From Bacillota bacterium (GTDB lineage: Bacteria; Bacillota; Bacilli; Bacillales_B; DSM-18226), in NCBI GenBank assembly GCA_030705665.1, contig JAUZQA010000107.1, positions 1 through 9,777 of the forward strand: a stretch of DNA of 9,777 nucleotides. The letters are read 5' to 3'. The notes beneath the pieces were generated by a model that saw only the letters and a list, made by a program, of their open reading frames with translations, searched no databases and was not told the DNA's origin. A program made the position numbers and the translations under genes. Each line of letters starts with the position of its first letter. Positions within the stretch are counted from its first letter, which is position 1. Positions 1 through 6,116 of the stretch are shown piece by piece.

Positions 1-515
1 GATTTCATAACTTCAAGCTGCTTTCGTTCTGTTTCCCATTCCATTCCGTACCCGCTTTTTGCCTCAATAGTCGTCACTCCATGAAGGAGAAACTGAGTTA
101 AACGTTCATAACCTGTATTAAAAAGTTCTTCGGATGAAGCATTTTTAGTTTGCGTAGCAGTGGAATGGATACCTCCACCCATTTCCATAATCTCCATATA
201 TGTTTTCCCTTGGAGTCTCATACTAAATTCTTGTTCTCTACTTCCAGCAAATATTAAGTGTGTATGAGGGTCAATTAATCCAGGGGTAACTAGTTTCCCA
301 CTCGCATTTATGACCAATGCTTCTTTTAGTCTTTCGGAGTATTGGATAGAAAGTTCTTTATCTTCTCCAACTGCAATAATTCTTCCATTTTCAATCAGGA
401 CACTTCCATTTTCAATAATTTCCAGATTGGACATTGCTTGTTTAATTAAGGGAGCATGCGAACTATTCTTTATTGTGATAAGTTGTGATGCATTTTTAAT
501 GAAAATGGGTTTCAT
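1..515 (-). CDS. hutI: Imidazolonepropionase HutI (partial, C-terminus beyond left edge)
   Basis: This metal-dependent amidohydrolase hydrolyses 4-imidazolone-5-propanoate to N-formimino-L-glutamate, the third step of histidine breakdown in the cytoplasm. About 171 N-terminal residues are present; the family is normally a little over 400. The start ATG (513-515) follows an AAGGTGG ribosome binding site with 7-nt spacing. The small N-terminal beta region is followed by TPGLIDPHTHLIFAGSRE, where His84 and His86 form the HxH metal site and SRE is typical of HutI. Next come LRLQGKTYMEI, GGGIHSTATQT and IEAKSGYG, all characteristic HutI blocks. The gene begins 17 nt after the hutU stop, so the two are almost certainly cotranscribed. 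No frameshift is seen in the visible part. Identification rests on recognising these motifs; the zinc/iron ligand roles come from family knowledge. Confidence 0.95.
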   Translation of the reverse strand, partial: MKPIFIKNASQLITIKNSSHAPLIKQAMSNLEIIENGSVLIENGRIIAVGEDKELSIQYSERLKEALVINASGKLVTPGLIDPHTHLIFAGSREQEFSMRLQGKTYMEIMEMGGGIHSTATQTKNASSEELFNTGYERLTQFLLHGVTTIEAKSGYGMEWETERKQLEVMK

Positions 516-532
516 AAGGTTTTCCACCTTCT

Positions 533-2200
533 TTAATCTTTTTTCAGCATGGGCATGTAGATGCCATTGTTCATAGCCGTTTCAATAGCTTTTTCATAAC
601 CGGCATCTGCATGCCGTACAATTCCGATACCTGGGTCAGTGGTTAAAACTCTTTGTAGACGTACTTCTGCTTCCTTTGTACCATCAGCAACGATCACCAT
701 ACCTGCGTGAAGGGAATATCCCATCCCAACACCGCCTCCATGGTGATAAGATACCCAGCTGGCCCCACCAACTGCATTGACGAGAGCGTTCAAAATCGGC
801 CAATCAGCTACTGCATCACTTCCATCTTTCATGGCCTCTGTTTCTCGGTTCGGACTCGCAACCGAACCTGAATCAAGATGGTCACGACCAATGACAATCG
901 GAGCTGAAAGTTCTCCTAAAGCGACCATATCATTGATCATTTTTCCTAATCGAGCCCTAGCCCCATAACCTAACCAACAAATTCTTGCAGGAAGACCTTG
1001 AAAACTTATTTTTTCTCGGGCCATCTTAATCCAATTACAAAGGTGCTTATCTTCTTTGAATTCGTGCAGGATCACTTCATCAATTATTCTAATATCCTCA
1101 GGATCACCTGATAGGGCAGCCCAACGGAATGGGCCCTTTCCTTCACAAAATAAAGGACGGATAAATGCTGGTACAAATCCTGGGAAGGAAAACGCGTTTT
1201 CAACTCCTTGATCTTTTGCAACCTGGCGAATGTTATTTCCATAATCAAAAGTGACTGCACCATGTTGCTGCATCAATAACATGGCTTTCACATGGACAAC
1301 CATACTTTGTTTGGAAAGCTTGACGTAATTTGCTGGATTTTCCTTTCTTAATTTAGTAGCTTCATTTAACGTTAAATTGGCTGGAATATAACCATTAAGA
1401 GGATCATGGGCTGCCGTTTGATCTGTTAAAATATCAGGGGTAAAACCTTTTTCTAGCATTTTAGGAAGAATTTCAGCAGCATTTCCAATTAAACCGATTG
1501 ATAGCGCTTTTCCAGCTGTTTTCGCCTCCATTGCCATCTCAAGTGCTTTATCCAAATTATTTGTTTTAACATCTAGATAGCTCGTTTCAATTCGGCGATC
1601 TACCCTGTTTTCATCCACTTCGATGGCCAGGCAAACACCCCCATTCATTGTAATTGCTAATGGCTGAGCTCCTCCCATTCCTCCAAGGCCTGCTGTTAAA
1701 GTAATCGTATTTTTTAAATTTCCCTTGAATTTTTGACGAGCCACTTCAGCAAAGGTCTCATATGTGCCTTGAACAATTCCCTGGCTGCCAATATAAATCC
1801 AGCTTCCTGCCGTCATTTGTCCGTACATAATCAAACCCTTTTGATCTAATTCATGAAAATGCTCCCAATTAGCCCATGCTGGGACCAAATTGGAATTCGC
1901 AATTAAAACCCTTGGGGCATCTTTATGAGTCTTAAACACTGCAACTGGTTTACCAGATTGAATTAATAGAGTTTCATCGTTTTCCAATTGAAGCAGGGTT
2001 TTAACAATTCGATCATATGCTTCCCAATTGCGGGCTGCCTTTCCAATTCCACCATACACGATAAGTTCTTGCGGGTTTTCGGCTACATCTTTGTTAAGAT
2101 TGTTCATGAGCATGCGGAGTGCTGCTTCTTGAATCCAGCCTTTTGCATTCAGCTTTGTACCCGTGTATGATGTGATCAATCTGGGCTTATTTGAAGTCAT
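533..2200 (-). CDS. hutU: Urocanate hydratase HutU
   Basis: Urocanase converts urocanate to imidazolonepropionate using tightly bound NAD+ as an electrophile; it is the second step of histidine degradation, in the cytoplasm. The protein has 555 residues, matching the usual 550-560. Visible blocks are [11 protein letters not shown] (49-59), the glycine-rich [12 protein letters not shown] (171-182), [14 protein letters not shown] (400-413) containing the signature cysteine Cys408 (Cys410 in the Pseudomonas enzyme), [14 protein letters not shown] (440-453) and [12 protein letters not shown] (485-496). The frame is open for 28 more codons upstream, but the ATG at 2198-2200 is preferred: it sits behind a GGGGTGGGG ribosome binding site and gives the MTSNKPR start expected for the family. 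No hutP or hutH precedes it, unlike in Bacillus subtilis, so hutU appears to head this transcript. hutI follows after 17 nt. Confidence 0.97.
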   Translation of the reverse strand: MTSNKPRLITSYTGTKLNAKGWIQEAALRMLMNNLNKDVAENPQELIVYGGIGKAARNWEAYDRIVKTLLQLENDETLLIQSGKPVAVFKTHKDAPRVLIANSNLVPAWANWEHFHELDQKGLIMYGQMTAGSWIYIGSQGIVQGTYETFAEVARQKFKGNLKNTITLTAGLGGMGGAQPLAITMNGGVCLAIEVDENRVDRRIETSYLDVKTNNLDKALEMAMEAKTAGKALSIGLIGNAAEILPKMLEKGFTPDILTDQTAAHDPLNGYIPANLTLNEATKLRKENPANYVKLSKQSMVVHVKAMLLMQQHGAVTFDYGNNIRQVAKDQGVENAFSFPGFVPAFIRPLFCEGKGPFRWAALSGDPEDIRIIDEVILHEFKEDKHLCNWIKMAREKISFQGLPARICWLGYGARARLGKMINDMVALGELSAPIVIGRDHLDSGSVASPNRETEAMKDGSDAVADWPILNALVNAVGGASWVSYHHGGGVGMGYSLHAGMVIVADGTKEAEVRLQRVLTTDPGIGIVRHADAGYEKAIETAMNNGIYMPMLKKD

Positions 2201-2260
2201 TCTTCCCCACCCCTTTTTTCCGTTTAATACAATATATGTTGGGAATATCCTAAAAAATTT

Positions 2261-2271
2261 TAACAGTGTTA
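2261..2271. promoter_or_regulatory. Small palindrome in the hutU leader region
   Basis: TAACAGTGTTA is a perfect dyad around a central base, and flanking T and A runs extend the symmetry with one bulge. It lies about 60 bp upstream of the hutU start and could be part of an operator. No convincing sigma-A promoter for hutU was recognised nearby: the best -10-like hexamer, TATAAA (minus strand, 2314-2319), has no matching -35. A palindrome this short can arise by chance in AT-rich DNA. Confidence 0.2.
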
Positions 2272-2321
2272 TAAAATTCATCATCTCATAGTTATCAGTG
2301 ACTTTAGTTAAGTTTTATAGG

Positions 2322-2337
2322 TGTGATACAAATCACC
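2322..2337 (+). promoter_or_regulatory. Fnr/Crp-type binding site upstream of the CGCGG gene
   Basis: TGTGATACAAATCACC matches the TGTGA-N6-TCACA consensus known for Bacillus Fnr at 9 of 10 defined positions; only the last base differs. Its centre (2329.5) is exactly 41.5 bp upstream of the start predicted from the -10 hexamer at 2359-2364, the usual place for an activator that contacts RNA polymerase at a -35-less promoter. Seen: sequence and spacing. Inferred: that an oxygen-responsive Fnr binds. A Crp-like paralogue with the same half-site is the alternative. Confidence 0.5.
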
Positions 2338-2341
2338 ACAC

Positions 2342-2353
2342 GTTCAATTGAAC
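2342..2353. promoter_or_regulatory. Perfect 12-bp palindrome between the Fnr box and the -10
   Basis: GTTCAATTGAAC is fully self-complementary. It lies between the Fnr-like box and the -10 hexamer of the plus-strand promoter, a position where a bound repressor would block polymerase. The cognate protein is unknown, and chance occurrence is possible. Confidence 0.25.
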
Positions 2354-2358
2354 CCATT

Positions 2359-2364
2359 TACAAT
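2359..2364 (+). promoter_or_regulatory. Candidate -10 element of the CGCGG gene promoter
   Basis: TACAAT agrees with TATAAT at 5 of 6 positions. No -35 hexamer is found 16-18 bp upstream (ccacac is there instead), consistent with activator dependence on the Fnr-like box. The implied transcript starts near 2371 and has a leader of only about 13 nt, with the ribosome binding site at its very 5' end. That is tight and lowers confidence. Confidence 0.4.
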
Positions 2365-2383
2365 AGTCGTAAGAGGTGGCATT

Positions 2384-2644
2384 ATGGAGAAAAATTGGTC
2401 TGTTTCACTTGAACATGATGAATACGAAAATGATTTAGAATTGGTTGTAAAAGATGCAATTGATGCCGTGGAACAAACTTCAAAAGGGTTTTATGTAAAT
2501 GTTGTTACACCCGACACTTTGGGGAATCCAGATGATTATTTAACAGAGGCATTAAATTTATTTTTCGGAGACCAAATTGAAGCCAAGTTTATTGATCAAT
2601 GTGGCTGTGGAGGATATGTGCTGCGGGTATGGAAAAAAAATTAA
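2384..2644 (+). CDS. CGCGG-family small protein (putative radical-SAM-modified RiPP precursor)
   Basis: This is an 86-residue acidic protein whose C-terminus reads QCGCGGYVLRVWKKN. The CGCGG motif with a following hydrophobic-basic tail is, from memory of NCBI family naming, the hallmark of a family annotated as CGCGG rSAM-modified RiPP proteins, found in bacilli and haloarchaea. The assigned idea is that a SPASM-type radical SAM enzyme modifies the Cys/Gly core; no such enzyme lies in this window. The ATG at 2384 is chosen over an in-frame ATG at 2348 because an AGAGGTGG ribosome binding site ends 4 nt before it. Residues 1-70 look like a compact alpha/beta leader with no signal peptide or membrane segment. 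The gene has a Fnr-like box upstream and overlaps the next gene by 16 nt. Family membership is fairly secure; modification and function are inference. Confidence 0.75.
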   Translation: MEKNWSVSLEHDEYENDLELVVKDAIDAVEQTSKGFYVNVVTPDTLGNPDDYLTEALNLFFGDQIEAKFIDQCGCGGYVLRVWKKN

Positions 2645-2907
2645 AGGATTTATACGTCTTAGATGCTTTTAATAATCGGCAAGTAGTTTTAAATTATTAC
2701 AATGATGTTGATTTTTTAGTTAAAAGGGATGGTTTTTCCTTTCAATCACTTAAACTTTCGGATGGGACGCTCACTTTTACCAAAAAAGATGAAACGTGCT
2801 TCAAGGTAACAATTGAGAATTATCCAGATGTCTATGTAGACAACCAATTTCCTAATTTTTATGTTTTACGAAATAATACTGACCGTTTGGAAATATATTT
2901 TCCATAA
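2629..2907 (+). CDS. Hypothetical 92-residue protein overlapping the CGCGG gene
   Basis: I do not recognise a family. The protein begins MEKKLKDLYVLDAF and ends NTDRLEIYFP. It has alternating hydrophobic and charged residues typical of beta strands, a single cysteine (in KKDETCFKV), and no signal peptide or transmembrane helix. The ATG at 2629 lies 16 nt inside the CGCGG gene in another frame. A GGAGG at 2609-2613 is 15 nt upstream, longer than ideal, so translation is probably coupled to the upstream gene. A start at 2599 is possible but lacks a ribosome binding site. The frame ends 3 nt before a strong terminator, so the two genes form a complete bicistronic unit. It may be a partner of the CGCGG protein, for example in binding or immunity, but nothing in the sequence proves it. 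Confidence 0.6.
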   Translation: MEKKLKDLYVLDAFNNRQVVLNYYNDVDFLVKRDGFSFQSLKLSDGTLTFTKKDETCFKVTIENYPDVYVDNQFPNFYVLRNNTDRLEIYFP

Positions 2908-2910
2908 AAT

Positions 2911-2947
2911 AAAAACCTAGCTGAGCCAAAAGCCAAGCTAGGTTTTT
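2911..2947. terminator. Bidirectional intrinsic terminator
   Basis: The arms AAAAACCTAGCT (2911-2922) and AGCTAGGTTTTT (2936-2947) are perfectly complementary over 12 bp around a 13-nt loop. Read on either strand the stem is followed by or includes a T-run. It sits between the convergent plus-strand CGCGG unit (stop 2907) and glcB (minus-strand stop 2953), and should end both transcripts. Confidence 0.9.
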
Positions 2948-2952
2948 ATCTG

Positions 2953-5130
2953 TTATTGTTTAATGGCAAATTTTGCTTTTGCCTCAATTCTGCGGCTGTG
3001 CAGAATCGGTTCAGTATAACCGTTCGGTTGATCATATCCTTTAAATACAAGGTCACAGGCTGCCTGGAAAGCGACGGAATCCTCGTAGTTTGGAGCCATT
3101 GGAAGATAGTTATCGTCTCCTTCATTTTGTTGGTCAACAACAACAGCCATCCGCTTTAACGTTTCCAATACTTGTTCCTCCGTACAGATCCCGTGATGTA
3201 GCCAGTTTGCAATATGTTGACTCGAAATCCTTAATGTTGCACGGTCCTCCATTAAACCAATATTATTGATATCCGGTACTTTTGAACATCCAATTCCTTG
3301 CTCTACCCAACGAACTACGTAACCAAGGATCCCTTGTGAGTTGTTATCAAGCTCTGCTTGAATTTCTTTCGGGCTCCAATTTGGATTTTTAGCGGTTGGT
3401 ATTTGCAGGATGTCATCACGCAAATCGGTGATTTCGTTATAAAGAGTATTTTGAACCTCAACAACATTTACTCGATGATAATGTAAGGCGTGAATAGTTG
3501 CACCAGTTGGTGAAGGAACCCAGGCAGTATTTGCTCCTGCTTTTGGATGCCCGATTTTTTGTTCCAGCATAGCTGCCATTAAGTCAGGCATTGCCCACAT
3601 TCCCTTTCCAATTTGGGCACGCCCCTGGAAGCCAGTTTCTAAACCTCTATATACATTCGACTTTTCATATCCTTGCAGCCATGCTGTAGTTTTCATATCA
3701 TTCTTACGAATCATTGGACCTGCTTCCATCGAAGTATGCATTTCATCTCCTGTACGATCAAGGAAACCTGTATTAATGAAAACAATCCGGTCTTTAACCT
3801 CTTTAATACATGCTTTAAGGTTTAATGACGTGCGGCGCTCTTCGTCCATAACCCCAATTTTAATCGTATGTCGTTCTAAACCAAGAAGGTCCTCTGTCCG
3901 ATTAAATAATTCGTTTGCATACGCTACCTCTTTTGAACCGTGCATTTTTGGTTTTACGATATAAATAGACCCTTTGGAGCCATTTTGATATTTTCCATTC
4001 CCAAGTAATGAATGTTTTGCCATCAAGCTGGTAAATACGGCATCAAGTATTCCTTCAAATACCTCATTGCCATCCTGATCCAAGACTGCACTATTAGTCA
4101 TCAAATGCCCGACATTCCGTACAAACATTAAGGATCGGCCGGGAAGAGTAAACTCTTCGCCACTTGGAGAAAGATAACGACGATCAGGATTCATGCTACG
4201 TGTTATCGTTTTATTATTTTTCGCAAAAGCTGCCAAAAGGTTACCTTTGTTTAAACCAAGCCAGTTACGATAAACCAGAACTTTATCTTCTGCGTCAACT
4301 GCTGCCACAGAATCTTCACAGTCCATAATCGTGGTTAATGCTGCTTCTAGAAGAATATCCTTAATCCCTGCATCGTCCATTTTTCCAATCATATTGTCGC
4401 GGTCAATTTGTATTTCAAAATGGAGACCATTATTTTTAAATAAGATGGCAGCTGGAGCTTGTGAATCACCCTGATATCCTGCAAGTTTTTCCTGCTGCAA
4501 GAGTCCAACTTCTTTTCCATTACTAAGTGTAACAGCTAGTTCACCATTCATAACACGATATTGAACAGCATCCTTGTGTGATCCTGCCTTTAACGGGGCA
4601 GCTTGATCCAAGAAATCTTTTGCAAAAGAGATTACCCTTTCTCCACGAATAGGGTTGTAGCCACCCTTGCGCTCGGCGCCATTGTCCTCACCTATTACAT
4701 CAAAGCCATACAAGGCATCATAAAGGCTTCCCCATCGGGCATTTGCTGCATTTAAAGCATAACGGTCATTATTTACTGGTACAACTAGTTGAGGGCCAGC
4801 TTGAATCGTAATTTCGTCATCTACATTTTCGGTTGTAATTTTAAAATCTTCTGCCTCAGGTTCTATATAACCAATTTCCTTAAGAAAGGCTTTATACTTT
4901 GTAAAGTCAAATTCTTTATTTTCACGATGCCATGTATTAATTTTATGCTGAAATTCATCACGTTTCGCAAGCAATGCTCTATTTTTAGGAGTTAAATCCT
5001 TGATGATCGCCTCCAAACCCGTCCAGAATATTTCCTGTTCAACGTTGCTCCCTGGAAGTGCCTCGGAGTTAATGAACTCAAAAAGCTCATTTGCTACTTG
5101 TAAATTGCCTAATTTAGTATAGTTCGTCAT
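2953..5130 (-). CDS. glcB: Malate synthase G
   Basis: The enzyme condenses glyoxylate and acetyl-CoA to malate in the cytoplasm, in the glyoxylate bypass or in glycolate use. It has 725 residues, against 723 in E. coli GlcB. Visible blocks are [16 protein letters not shown] (268-283), [11 protein letters not shown] (336-346) with Arg338 at the position of the catalytic arginine, [12 protein letters not shown] (426-437) and [12 protein letters not shown] (456-467) supplying the magnesium ligands (Glu430, Asp458 by my alignment to the E. coli residues), and [15 protein letters not shown] (625-639) with Asp629 matching catalytic Asp631. Cys615 in GIGCSKVPD matches the oxidisable cysteine near the E. 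coli active site. The ATG at 5128-5130 is chosen because GGGGG lies 8 nt upstream. The gene appears to be transcribed alone, from a long leader to the terminator at 2911-2947. No isocitrate lyase or glycolate oxidase gene is in view. Confidence 0.97.
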   Translation of the reverse strand: MTNYTKLGNLQVANELFEFINSEALPGSNVEQEIFWTGLEAIIKDLTPKNRALLAKRDEFQHKINTWHRENKEFDFTKYKAFLKEIGYIEPEAEDFKITTENVDDEITIQAGPQLVVPVNNDRYALNAANARWGSLYDALYGFDVIGEDNGAERKGGYNPIRGERVISFAKDFLDQAAPLKAGSHKDAVQYRVMNGELAVTLSNGKEVGLLQQEKLAGYQGDSQAPAAILFKNNGLHFEIQIDRDNMIGKMDDAGIKDILLEAALTTIMDCEDSVAAVDAEDKVLVYRNWLGLNKGNLLAAFAKNNKTITRSMNPDRRYLSPSGEEFTLPGRSLMFVRNVGHLMTNSAVLDQDGNEVFEGILDAVFTSLMAKHSLLGNGKYQNGSKGSIYIVKPKMHGSKEVAYANELFNRTEDLLGLERHTIKIGVMDEERRTSLNLKACIKEVKDRIVFINTGFLDRTGDEMHTSMEAGPMIRKNDMKTTAWLQGYEKSNVYRGLETGFQGRAQIGKGMWAMPDLMAAMLEQKIGHPKAGANTAWVPSPTGATIHALHYHRVNVVEVQNTLYNEITDLRDDILQIPTAKNPNWSPKEIQAELDNNSQGILGYVVRWVEQGIGCSKVPDINNIGLMEDRATLRISSQHIANWLHHGICTEEQVLETLKRMAVVVDQQNEGDDNYLPMAPNYEDSVAFQAACDLVFKGYDQPNGYTEPILHSRRIEAKAKFAIKQ

Positions 5131-5177
5131 TTTGATTTCCCCCTTCATTTTTATTTGTAAGGTTTCCGTCTTAAGCT

Positions 5178-5214
5178 GTTGCTTATTACGCAACGCTGTT
5201 TACGTAGTGTTGCG
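5178..5214. repeat. Three inverted GTTGC/GCAAC words, candidate operator or mutually exclusive hairpins
   Basis: GTTGC at 5178-5182, GCAAC at 5190-5194 and GTTGC at 5209-5213 give two overlapping inverted repeats. The right-hand one extends to CGCAACGCT (5189-5197) against AGTGTTGCG (5206-5214) with one mismatch. The middle word can pair with either neighbour but not both. The cluster lies 48-84 bp upstream of the glcB start and so probably inside its leader RNA. Confidence 0.45.
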
Positions 5215-5216
5215 AA

Positions 5217-5248
5217 AAAATAATACCATCAATGTTTGGTATTATTTT
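5217..5248. promoter_or_regulatory. Perfect 12-bp inverted repeat upstream of glcB
   Basis: AAAATAATACCA (5217-5228) and TGGTATTATTTT (5237-5248) are exact reverse complements around 8 nt. The core half-site TGGTAT/ATACCA resembles GntR-type operators in general form only. The stem is AT-rich with no run of T after it in the glcB direction, so a DNA operator is more likely than a terminator. Confidence 0.45.
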
Positions 5249-5338
5249 AATTGGAATTTCCCAATACAGTTATAAGAATATTCCTGTACTAAAAAATTAT
5301 GAACACTCGTTTATTCACTTTTTTACGGATCTTACAAA

Positions 5339-5367
5339 GATATATAAAACTTACAATCTATTGTAAA
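5339..5367 (-). promoter_or_regulatory. Candidate sigma-A promoter for glcB
   Basis: On the minus strand, TTTACA (5367-5362, 5 of 6 to TTGACA) is followed after 17 bp by TATATC (5344-5339, 4 of 6 to TATAAT). A second, overlapping option is TTGTAA (5356-5351), 16 bp, TAAGAT (5334-5329). Either gives a leader of roughly 190-200 nt containing the dyads at 5178-5248. Both are weak, and neither is preferred on sequence alone. Confidence 0.3.
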
Positions 5368-5376
5368 ACGATTTCA
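5363..5376. promoter_or_regulatory. Cre-like site (CcpA) overlapping the candidate glcB -35
   Basis: GTAAAACGATTTCA fits TGWAANCGNTNWCA at 12 of 14 positions; the first two bases are transposed (GT for TG). It overlaps the -35 of the promoter at 5339-5367, where CcpA binding would repress. This makes sense for a glyoxylate-pathway gene, but the mismatch lies in a conserved end of the site. Confidence 0.3.
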
Positions 5377-5439
5377 CATTAATTACTAGTTTAAGTATAA
5401 AAAAACACTAAACTTTTTTAAGGCAATTTTAAATCAAGC

Positions 5440-5459
5440 ATTTTATTCATGAACAAAAT
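5440..5459. other. Near-perfect 20-bp palindrome after the response regulator
   Basis: ATTTTATTCATGAACAAAAT is symmetric apart from one pair (T opposite C on this strand, which becomes a G-U pair in the minus-strand RNA). It begins 13 bp after the response regulator stop. It could form a weak 8-bp hairpin with a CATG loop, but no T-run follows, so it is not a convincing terminator. Confidence 0.3.
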
Positions 5460-5471
5460 CGAATTTCAGTC

Positions 5472-6116
5472 TTACAACAGCCCATTTTTTGTTGCATATG
5501 ATGCTAGCTGAACACGATTGTCTACATCTAGTTTTCCAAGCAAATTTTTAATATGATTTTTCACTGTATTTTCAGCAATAAATAATTGTTGGGCAATTTG
5601 CTTATTTGTGAGCCCTTTTGCAACAAGAAGAAGGATTTCTTTTTCTCTGGCAGTTAATGAGTGGGGAGTTGGCGAGTGCTCAAGATCAGCTTCTCTAAAT
5701 TGATAGAGCAGCTTTCCAGCCATGTCTCTTGCAGCATAGCTTGACCCATCTGCAACGGAACGAAGATATTGAAGCCAGTCATCTGGGTCCATATTTTTCA
5801 AGAGATAGCCTTGAGCACCATACTGGATGGCTGTAAATAAATCAGCAACATCATCTGAAACACTCAAAATGATTACTTTAATAAGCGGGTTTCTCTCCTT
5901 AATTACTTTCGTCGCTTCCAATCCGTTTACGATCGGCATTTCAATATCCATTAAAACAATATCTGGCAGCAGCATATCGCAAAGGTCAATCGCTTCTTTT
6001 CCATTTGTAGCTTCTCCAATTATTGTAAAAAGTGGTTCATCTGCTAGAATTTCTTTTATCGCCCTTCTTGAATGGGGATGATCGTCGGTGATAAGAACTC
6101 GAAATGGAGTGATCAT
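5472..6116 (-). CDS. NarL/FixJ-family response regulator
   Basis: This is a cytoplasmic DNA-binding regulator of 214 residues, full length for the family. Residues 4-120 form the receiver domain: Asp11/Asp12 make the acidic pocket, Asp57 in IVLMDIEMP is the phosphorylation site, and Ser85 and Lys107 (LLK) are the switch residues. Residues 153-210 form a LuxR-type helix-turn-helix, beginning SLTAREKEILLLVAKG and including the recognition segment ENTVKNHIKNLLGKLDV. The start ATG overlaps the kinase stop by 4 nt (ATGA), so the pair is translationally coupled and the kinase next door is its partner. The targets are not evident. Position at the end of the nos cluster and upstream of glcB makes both candidates, and a shared 9-mer (ATACAGTTA) lies upstream of the kinase and of glcB. 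The subfamily (NreC-, LiaR- or DegU-like) is not resolved. Confidence 0.95.
   Translation of the reverse strand: MITPFRVLITDDHPHSRRAIKEILADEPLFTIIGEATNGKEAIDLCDMLLPDIVLMDIEMPIVNGLEATKVIKERNPLIKVIILSVSDDVADLFTAIQYGAQGYLLKNMDPDDWLQYLRSVADGSSYAARDMAGKLLYQFREADLEHSPTPHSLTAREKEILLLVAKGLTNKQIAQQLFIAENTVKNHIKNLLGKLDVDNRVQLASYATKNGLL

Larger units (their letters stand above)
5131..5471. other. 341-bp non-coding region upstream of glcB
   Basis: No gene is seen here. The region is AT-rich and holds, from the glcB side outward, a GTTGC/GCAAC triplet cluster (5178-5214), a perfect 12-bp dyad (5217-5248), an imperfect palindrome TTGGAATTTCCCAA (5251-5264), one ATACAGTTA word (5264-5272), two overlapping weak sigma-A-like promoters on the minus strand, a cre-like site (5363-5376), and a near-perfect palindrome at 5440-5459 just after the response regulator. 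No strong terminator closes the response regulator transcript, so read-through into glcB is possible. Confidence 0.7.

Noticed and set aside
310..576. An 88-codon plus-strand frame opposite the hutI start and hutU end
   Set aside because: It is antisense to two clearly recognised genes, has no ribosome binding site or family motif, and is explained by the coding bias of the other strand.
2201..2284. A longer hutU starting at 2284
   Set aside because: The extra 28 residues have no family match and no ribosome binding site, whereas the ATG at 2200 follows GGGGTGGGG and gives the usual HutU length.
2320..2342. The dyad GTGTGATACAAATCACCAC as a hutU transcript hairpin
   Set aside because: The pairing needs a bulge and no T-run follows on the hutU strand; the match to the Fnr/Crp consensus with correct spacing on the plus strand explains it better.
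5440..5459. The palindrome after the response regulator as an intrinsic terminator
   Set aside because: The stem is AT-only apart from its centre and is followed by GCTTGATTTAAAA on the transcribed strand, with no U-run, so it was listed only as a symmetric element.
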